From the NCBI GenBank assembly GCA_965369605.1, contig CBDURE010000061.1, positions 1 to 19,438 of the forward strand: a stretch of DNA of 19,438 nt, written 5' to 3'. This stretch comes from JAGGVT01 sp965369605. Lineage in GTDB: Bacteria; JAJVIF01; JAGGVT01. The translations under genes were made by a program, and so were the position numbers. The notes below the pieces were generated by a model, which was given only the letters and a program-made list of their open reading frames with translations, had not been told where the DNA came from and made no database searches. Each line of letters begins with the position of its first letter. The stretch's first letter is position 1. Positions 14,717-19,438 of this stretch are shown here, piece by piece.

Positions 14717-14745
14717 AGTATATTTAATATTGGCCGGTAAATCAA
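14717..14745 (-). promoter_or_regulatory. Sigma70-like promoter for the 940-aa lipoprotein gene
   Basis: On the minus strand TTGATT (14740-14745), a 17-nt spacer, then TATACT (14717-14722). The expected transcript start near 14710 gives a leader of about 75 nt before the ATG at 14633. The -35 hexamer lies inside a 24-bp direct repeat, and an 11-bp inverted repeat (14697-14707 with 14778-14788) flanks the promoter. Confidence 0.5.
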
Positions 14746-14758
14746 TGTTGACCTGTGA
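14735..14758. repeat. 24-bp direct repeat, copy 1
   Basis: Identical over 24 bp to 15158-15181 (starts CGGTAAATCAATG, ends GACCTGTGA). This copy holds the -35 hexamer of the 940-aa lipoprotein promoter. Confidence 0.9.
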
Positions 14759-14870
14759 ATTGGCATCCTGGTTTCTCATTAATCGTTGTGAAGTACGGTG
14801 AATCCATGCATTAAATAAGGTTGTCTTTTTTCCCCGGATTCATGTTTTTCTATAATGAGTTTTATAAAGG

Positions 14871-14899
14871 TTGACAAAAGTATATTGTTGTAGGATAAT
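14871..14899 (+). promoter_or_regulatory. Strong sigma70 promoter facing the 948-aa gene
   Basis: Perfect TTGACA (14871-14876), a 17-nt spacer and GATAAT (14894-14899). It is the best promoter match in the window, yet it points plus in a spacer where the only genes are minus. The transcript would start near 14906 and run toward the end of the 948-aa gene. Confidence 0.6.
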
Positions 14900-14905
14900 A
14901 TTAGT

Positions 14906-14970
14906 AACTCATCTACCTTGATGTAGAAGGAGTACTGATGTCGTCCTCATGGGCGACGTCCGGCATTTTT
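14906..14970 (+). ncRNA. Possible small RNA ending in a hairpin
   Basis: From the predicted start near 14906 the RNA would contain a 10-bp stem with a TCAT loop (14937-14946 with 14951-14960, one or two G-U pairs) and then, five bases later, TTTTT (14966-14970). That is a passable intrinsic terminator and would give an RNA of about 65 nt. The gap between stem and T-run weakens the call. A small reading frame overlaps it, so the RNA could instead be an mRNA leader. Confidence 0.35.
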
Positions 14971-15066
14971 AGTCTTTGCACTTCTTATATTCTTTTTTCT
15001 GTTTTTCCCTTTGATTTTTATACTTTATGGGATAAGCGGTCAATATTTGAAAGTAACTCTTTCTAA
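14938..15066 (+). CDS. Possible 42-aa small protein
   Basis: ATG at 14938 with AAGGAG 5 nt upstream and a strong promoter about 40 nt before it. The product is 42 aa, hydrophobic and aromatic in the middle (TSYILFSVFPFDFYTLW), which could be a membrane segment, with a polar tail. The ATG lies inside the hairpin described for the possible small RNA, so the two readings exclude each other or the hairpin controls translation. No homologue is recognised; the T-rich sequence makes aromatic codons likely by chance. Confidence 0.25.
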   Translation: MSSSWATSGIFSLCTSYILFSVFPFDFYTLWDKRSIFESNSF

Positions 15067-15120
15067 TGATTAACACAACCAAATAGCTAAAATCATCCAG
15101 CGAAAGTAAAATGTGTTTTT

Positions 15121-15144
15121 GGTGCCAGCCGTGGTGCCAGCCGT
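15121..15144. repeat. 12-bp tandem duplication
   Basis: GGTGCCAGCCGT is present twice head to tail, just before the second copy of the 24-bp direct repeat. Nothing coding is visible here. Confidence 0.8.
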
Positions 15145-15157
15145 GCTAGTCATATAT

Positions 15158-15181
15158 CGGTAAATCAATGTTGACCTGTGA
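15158..15181. repeat. 24-bp direct repeat, copy 2
   Basis: Identical to 14735-14758, 423 bp away in the same orientation. This copy lies 44 bp beyond the stop of the 948-aa gene and has no -10 box at the right distance, so it is not a second copy of the promoter. Confidence 0.9.
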
Positions 15182-15224
15182 TGCTCTGTTGAAGAAACTG
15201 ATTTAAGCACGACTGTCTTCTCTG

Positions 15225-18071
15225 CTAACTTCCGAAGTCGTAGAATAATTCGCTGTTTACGCCGTCTTCTCTGATGTCGCCCCAGATTACATGCACTGTA
15301 TTGCAGTCATCCAACACCATTGAAAGTCCGAAGACCTTGTTTTCGTCATCGACCTGAACGGGAGTTGTCCAGGTGATTCCATCGGATGATTCAGTGAACA
15401 TGGCTTTCCAGTCGAGATCACGGGTGATGTCCTGTTCGAGTACTGCGAACCATCGGCCATCGGAGGAAACATCGAGAGTTCCAGACCAGCAGTATTTCGT
15501 TCCGCCATCGGTGAGATTTACAGGTGCTGTCCATGTGGCGCCATCGGCGGATTCAGCCATGGCGAACCTGTGAAAACATGTTGAGTCGCCGGTGTCAACA
15601 TCACGCCAGATGACTGCCGGGATTCCGCTTGCCGGCGCGATTGCGAGGCAGGTTTCGAATGGGCCGTTGTTTGATTCAACAGTGAAAATGGTGATGTCAT
15701 CGCCCCATGTTGTGGCGTTATCGGTGGAGCGGTCGAAGAGAATCTGTCCTGTGCCGCCAAGATTTACAGGGTCAACCCATGCGACATTGACTGAACTGTC
15801 AGTCGGATTGACATAAACGGCGGGGTGCATTGATTTCAAAACGGTGTCGTTGTCGATTTGAGTGATTGTCCATGTTGAAGTGTCATTTGATAATGCTGTC
15901 GCGGTGAAGATGTTGAAGTCGTTTGTATCTTCGCGATTTTCATAAGCGATGTAAATTCTCGATGGTGTGATTGAATCATCGACAGCGATTGAACCTGCCA
16001 GCTGGTCGGATGTTCCCGGAGTGTTATCGTTTACCTGAATCGGTTCGGTGAATGTTTCGCCTTTATCGGAACTCATCATGAAGAAAACGTCATATTTGTA
16101 GTTGCCGGTAGCGTCGTAGCTTTTCCAGTCGGATTGGAACTGGATGAAAATGTCACCTGTGTTTTTATCAATTGCCAGATTTGCTTCCCTTGCCCATGCT
16201 TCATCGGCGGCTGGATACGATGTCAGCTGAATCGGAGTGTCCCATGTGGTTCCCAAATCCGTTGAGCGCATGAAGAAAATGTTTTCGGATGCGTCTTCTG
16301 GAAGGTTGCTGTTCATTACGATGTAGAGATTGTTTTCCCATGCTGCGATTGCGCGGTTCGATGTGTTCAGGATAAACGGTTCCAGTGTAGTGGCGCCAAG
16401 TATTTTCTGATCAGCGGCGAAACCCTCGATTGCGCCGTCATCAGCGGTGATTGTGACATCAACGGTGCAGATGCTTGAATCCAGATCGTTATCGGTAACC
16501 ATTAACGCGACAGTGTGAATTCCGGGAGCGCAGATGAATCTGCTTATCACAGCGCCTGAGGCTTCGGAATTGAAAGTGACGCTGTCGTAGTCGAAATCCC
16601 ATTCGTAGGATTCGATTAAGCCGTCGTCGATTGACCCGGAAGCGTCAAATGCAATCGCGGTTCCCTGTTCGACTTCCGCCGGTGATGGGTCGGTTGTGAT
16701 TTGGCATGTTGGCTCGGAGCCGGGTTCAGCGAGAATGAAAGCGATATATGTGGCGAATTCATCAATTACGAAAAGGCTGTCGAAAGTGGATGATGCGCCG
16801 GGTTCAATGCGCGCAAGCCCATCCATTCCGGTAAGATAGGGATGAGTGTTCGATGCCGGCGGATATGAGTCTGTTACTTTTAAAAGTGCGGGATATGCCA
16901 ACTGAGTTCCGCCGGCAGTGTTGGTAAGCGTGATTTCAAAAATGTATGGGTCGGTTCTGACATGGTCGATTATGTTTATCGGTTCCGGGTCAGTGGCTGT
17001 AAATTGCTCGAGCAGGAATCCGGGAATGTCCAGAGCGATTTGAGCAACAGAACTGTCATGCGCCATTTCATCCAGAGCCTCGCCGACAGCAACACCGTGG
17101 TTGATATCCATGACATCAACCTCGATTGATACTGTTGATTCGGTATCGCCGGCGATGAAACTCCAGTCGGTTATACGGACATCGATTTCACTCGCGGCTT
17201 TTTTATTGAATTGCGGAATTCTATATTCCGGTTCGAGACGGCTTTCCCATGATTCGACACTTACTCCGAAGGAGCATCCAACAGCGAAGATGAAATCAAG
17301 ATTACTTTCTGATGGGTATGAAAAAACATAATTTTTGAAATCGTAATCGGCGCCCATCGCCATGACAAGGTTTCCGGTTGGGGCGACAATATCGGAGAAG
17401 CCGGTTGTTGTTTCGGGGTCGAAATTGCCGAGCGTGTAGTCATCGAAGTGATGGATATACGGGTGAATTGTCGCGGTTGATGGGAATACGGTTTCCAGAG
17501 TTTGGTCGAGATATTTCGAGTAGCCGTCCGCGTTGAGAAGCTGGAAGGAATCGATTGTTTCACCGAGTTGGGTGAATTCAAACGGCAATCCGCTGTCGCC
17601 GATTATTGTTCCCTCGATGTTGAAAATATGCAGGTCGGCGCGATTTGCGCCGGATATTTCAGCCTCTAAATCAGGAGCGTCGAATGGGTGCTTTATCCCG
17701 ATTCTTAATAAGATATTTCCTTTCGCGTCGAGGCCGATTGAGTCGAGTTTGACACAGTCAATGCAAGGTGAGATTGAAAGGAAATTTGTGATATCGACAA
17801 TTTCGAGTGTGTCGGTTAGCGCGGATGTTCGAAAGGGGATTATATCACCGGACAAAGTGTCGGTGTTTATGTGAGCCTGATAGAGTCCCAGTGCGCTCAT
17901 TCCGCCGGAGATGATTCCTGATGGGCTGTAATCGCTGACAGCCAGTTGCGGATTGAAATCCGTCGAGATGCCATTTGTCATGGGTGGGGCTAGTGGCGAT
18001 GCGCCTTTGGAGCAGCCGGCCAGGATAATTAGCAATATTAGGCAGATATAAATGGGATATGTTTTAAGCAT
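15225..18071 (-). CDS. Paralogous lipoprotein with CxxCVKL domain, PKD domain and BNR/Asp-box propeller
   Basis: 948 aa. Lipobox LAGC with lipidated Cys20. The full layout matches the 940-aa protein: N-terminal domain (about 45-450) with GGMSALGLY, SPCIDCVKL (Cys103, Cys106), NRADLHIFNIEG (143-154) and YDFKNYVF; PKD domain (about 455-543, IAFDASGS..IESYEWDFDYD..VALMVTDN); and propeller (about 565-948) with Asp-box-like repeats STDLGTTW 603, SSDKGETF 667, STDNATTW 782, SADGATW 841 and SSDGITW 895. Two boxes are degenerate. The proteins are similar throughout, so they arose by duplication of the whole gene, but enough differences have built up that it is not recent. No clear ribosome site precedes the ATG; a 15-codon frame (18121-18074) stops 2 nt before it, which could allow coupling. 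Likely an outer-membrane or surface-displayed binding protein; the ligand is unknown. Confidence 0.85.
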   Translation of the reverse strand: MLKTYPIYICLILLIILAGCSKGASPLAPPMTNGISTDFNPQLAVSDYSPSGIISGGMSALGLYQAHINTDTLSGDIIPFRTSALTDTLEIVDITNFLSISPCIDCVKLDSIGLDAKGNILLRIGIKHPFDAPDLEAEISGANRADLHIFNIEGTIIGDSGLPFEFTQLGETIDSFQLLNADGYSKYLDQTLETVFPSTATIHPYIHHFDDYTLGNFDPETTTGFSDIVAPTGNLVMAMGADYDFKNYVFSYPSESNLDFIFAVGCSFGVSVESWESRLEPEYRIPQFNKKAASEIDVRITDWSFIAGDTESTVSIEVDVMDINHGVAVGEALDEMAHDSSVAQIALDIPGFLLEQFTATDPEPINIIDHVRTDPYIFEITLTNTAGGTQLAYPALLKVTDSYPPASNTHPYLTGMDGLARIEPGASSTFDSLFVIDEFATYIAFILAEPGSEPTCQITTDPSPAEVEQGTAIAFDASGSIDDGLIESYEWDFDYDSVTFNSEASGAVISRFICAPGIHTVALMVTDNDLDSSICTVDVTITADDGAIEGFAADQKILGATTLEPFILNTSNRAIAAWENNLYIVMNSNLPEDASENIFFMRSTDLGTTWDTPIQLTSYPAADEAWAREANLAIDKNTGDIFIQFQSDWKSYDATGNYKYDVFFMMSSDKGETFTEPIQVNDNTPGTSDQLAGSIAVDDSITPSRIYIAYENREDTNDFNIFTATALSNDTSTWTITQIDNDTVLKSMHPAVYVNPTDSSVNVAWVDPVNLGGTGQILFDRSTDNATTWGDDITIFTVESNNGPFETCLAIAPASGIPAVIWRDVDTGDSTCFHRFAMAESADGATWTAPVNLTDGGTKYCWSGTLDVSSDGRWFAVLEQDITRDLDWKAMFTESSDGITWTTPVQVDDENKVFGLSMVLDDCNTVHVIWGDIREDGVNSELFYDFGS

Positions 18072-18144
18072 GTTTAATTACACTCGAAATCGAGATTGGT
18101 AAAAGTCAGGTAATCCTCCATAGTATATATCATTTGTGTAGAAG

Positions 18145-18164
18145 CAGAGGGATAAATCCCTCTG
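18145..18164. other. Perfect hairpin in the spacer before the 948-aa gene
   Basis: CAGAGGGA (18145-18152), loop TAAA, TCCCTCTG (18157-18164). It lies 133 nt after the transferase stop and 74 nt before the 948-aa gene on the minus strand. With no T-run it is a weak terminator candidate; it may instead be a leader structure. Confidence 0.5.
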
Positions 18165-18296
18165 TTCTTCTCTCTGATATATGAGATAGTTTAATCGTGG
18201 TTTTGGTTGTGTGTAGGTATGTCAATTAAGATCAGTGTACTAATCTTAGTTGACTTTAGAGCTTTTTGAGGAAATTCGGCTGTTTGGTTTGATGTA

Positions 18297-19274
18297 TTAA
18301 TCGCAACCCGATACGCCGATTGCGACGGCGCCGAGGACTATGGTTATCGCGCAGAGAATCAGCACGGTTTGGATTGGTGTGAATCCTTTTTTTACAAGCG
18401 CGTGATGAAGGTGTTCGTCATCGGCCTCGTAGATTTTTTTGCCTTTGATGCTTCTGCGTAGAATCGCGAGGGAAGTATCGAGAAGCGGTATGCCGAGAAC
18501 GAGGATTGGAATTCCGACCGCGATTAACGCGGGACCTTTAAACGCGCCGAGAATCGAGATTGTCGCGAGGAGAAGCCCGAGCAGCTGGCTTCCCGAATCG
18601 CCGAGGAAAATGCGCGCTTTGGGAAAATTAAACGGCAGGAATCCGATAATCGCGCCAATCATCGCGGCGGACAGAAACGCCGGCACCTCCGCTTTGAGAG
18701 GTTCGGCGCGCGATAATGCAATCACAAGGAAAACGATTCCGGCAATCAGGCTGATTCCGCTTGCAAGGCCATCCAGGCCATCGCTGAGATTAATGGCGTT
18801 CATCACGGCGACTACCCAGAAAATTGTTACTATTGCGGATAACCACATCGGGAGGAATATCATGCCGTCGCCGGGACTGGATATGAATCCGATTCTGACT
18901 CCGAAGATAACCAGGCATGCAGCAATCGCCGCCTGAAAAAGGATTTTTGTGCCGGCTTTGAGTTCGAAGAGATCATCGAAGAGTCCCATGAGGAAACACA
19001 AGCCGCCAGCGATTACTGTTCCGAGAATCCCGAATACGAATGAGGGGTATTGTTGAAGGGAATCAGATAAAAATGGAAAAGCTACCAGGAGGGCAAAAAG
19101 GAATCCTATATATATAGAGAAGCCACCCAGGTTTGGAATCGGTTTTTCATGTTTGCGGCGACCATCGGGGGTTGCCAGTAGTTTCTTCTGGTGGCAGAAG
19201 TGAATCAGGCGCGGAGTAACCAGGAAAGATACTCCCGCTGCAAGAATAATCGTTATAATCAGTTGAATAAGCAT
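18297..19274 (-). CDS. Undecaprenyl-phosphate glycan-1-phosphate transferase (WecA/TagO type)
   Basis: 325 aa, about ten membrane helices. It would transfer a sugar-1-phosphate (commonly GlcNAc-1-P) from a UDP-sugar to undecaprenyl phosphate at the inner face of the membrane, the first step of O-antigen, teichoic-acid or similar glycan synthesis. Family motifs: KPIPNLGGFSIY (44-55), FLMGLFDD with the Mg-binding Asp pair (94-101), NAINLSDGLDGLA (159-171), ARIFLGDSGSQLLG (220-233) and the WecA-type H-x-H-H, DEHLHHAL (286-293). The last motif and the short length separate it from MraY. The frame is open to a TTG at 19316, but the ATG at 19274 opens directly into the first membrane helix; GTG 19286 is another option and none has a strong ribosome site. 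No other glycan gene is in view, so the pathway is unknown. Confidence 0.9.
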   Translation of the reverse strand: MLIQLIITIILAAGVSFLVTPRLIHFCHQKKLLATPDGRRKHEKPIPNLGGFSIYIGFLFALLVAFPFLSDSLQQYPSFVFGILGTVIAGGLCFLMGLFDDLFELKAGTKILFQAAIAACLVIFGVRIGFISSPGDGMIFLPMWLSAIVTIFWVVAVMNAINLSDGLDGLASGISLIAGIVFLVIALSRAEPLKAEVPAFLSAAMIGAIIGFLPFNFPKARIFLGDSGSQLLGLLLATISILGAFKGPALIAVGIPILVLGIPLLDTSLAILRRSIKGKKIYEADDEHLHHALVKKGFTPIQTVLILCAITIVLGAVAIGVSGCD

Positions 19275-19369
19275 AATTTTTGACACACCAAACTCATCAC
19301 CCGGATTTGGATACAAGAATTATACCAGAATGGTTAGTTATGATAAAGCACTAGTGAATATTGAATTAT

Positions 19370-19418
19370 CCTGCCTCACCCCCCAGCCCCTCTCCACCAT
19401 GTAGAGAGGGGGAGCAGG
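19370..19418. repeat. Intergenic hairpin repeat
   Basis: CCCCTCTC (19387-19394) pairs with GAGAGGGG (19404-19411) around a 9-nt loop, with outer CCTGC (19370-19374) and GCAGG (19414-19418) arms. It is a typical GC-rich intergenic repeat upstream of the transferase. The remaining 100 bp or so of the right edge show no gene. Confidence 0.65.
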
Positions 19419-19438
19419 AAAACGATATGCTTTCTCTC

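Noticed and set aside
11811..18071. Active sialidases
   Set aside because: Asp boxes and a propeller fold are visible, but no RIP motif or arginine triad was found, so catalytic activity is not supported.
18439..18936. 165-residue plus-strand frame opposite the transferase
   Set aside because: It mirrors the conserved codons of the WecA-type gene; the product is Arg/Pro-rich and has no domain.

Overview
The window looks like a chromosomal segment from an uncultured diderm (Gram-negative-type) bacterium of moderate GC. The diderm reading rests on several lipobox lipoproteins, a large secreted protein that looks like an outer-membrane beta-barrel, and a WecA/TagO-type polyprenyl-phosphate glycan transferase. 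I cannot assign a phylum. Starts are a mix of ATG, GTG and TTG, with generally good Shine-Dalgarno (SD) sites. There are no tRNA or rRNA genes, no transposase and no CRISPR array.

Layout. (1) 1-5061, all minus strand, is a surface-assembly-like locus. In transcription order it encodes two small secreted beta-rich proteins (162 and 159 aa), a periplasmic chaperone-like two-Ig-domain protein (279 aa), and a 919-aa protein with NEW3/Ig-like N-terminal domains, a barrel-like middle and carboxypeptidase-regulatory-like C-terminal domains. The order (abundant subunit, terminator, minor subunit, chaperone, usher) copies the logic of chaperone-usher pili, although the proteins do not look like classical FimA/FimC/FimD. 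A lipoprotein gene begins beyond it and runs off the left edge. (2) 5244-7526, plus strand: a dispersed intergenic repeat, then rarA/mgsA (AAA+ recombination factor) overlapping a YlmH-like S4 RNA-binding gene. (3) 7527-9582: hairpin-rich spacer, then two minus-strand membrane-protein genes that are a full-length and a truncated paralogue. (4) 9583-11475: a divergent spacer with a large nested stem-loop, then a small membrane-anchored protein and an M48 metallopeptidase on the plus strand. (5) 11476-11810: repeat-rich spacer. (6) 11811-18071: two tandem paralogous lipoproteins of about 940 aa (conserved N-terminal domain with a CxxCVKL motif, PKD domain, BNR/Asp-box propeller), separated by a 591-bp spacer that holds a direct repeat, promoters on both strands and a possible small RNA. 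(7) 18297-19274: WecA/TagO-type transferase, preceded by another hairpin repeat.

The most interesting part is the 225-5061 locus. Its gene order, an intrinsic terminator placed right after the first subunit gene, and a 30-bp element shared upstream of both subunit genes together suggest a poorly described chaperone-usher-like export system.
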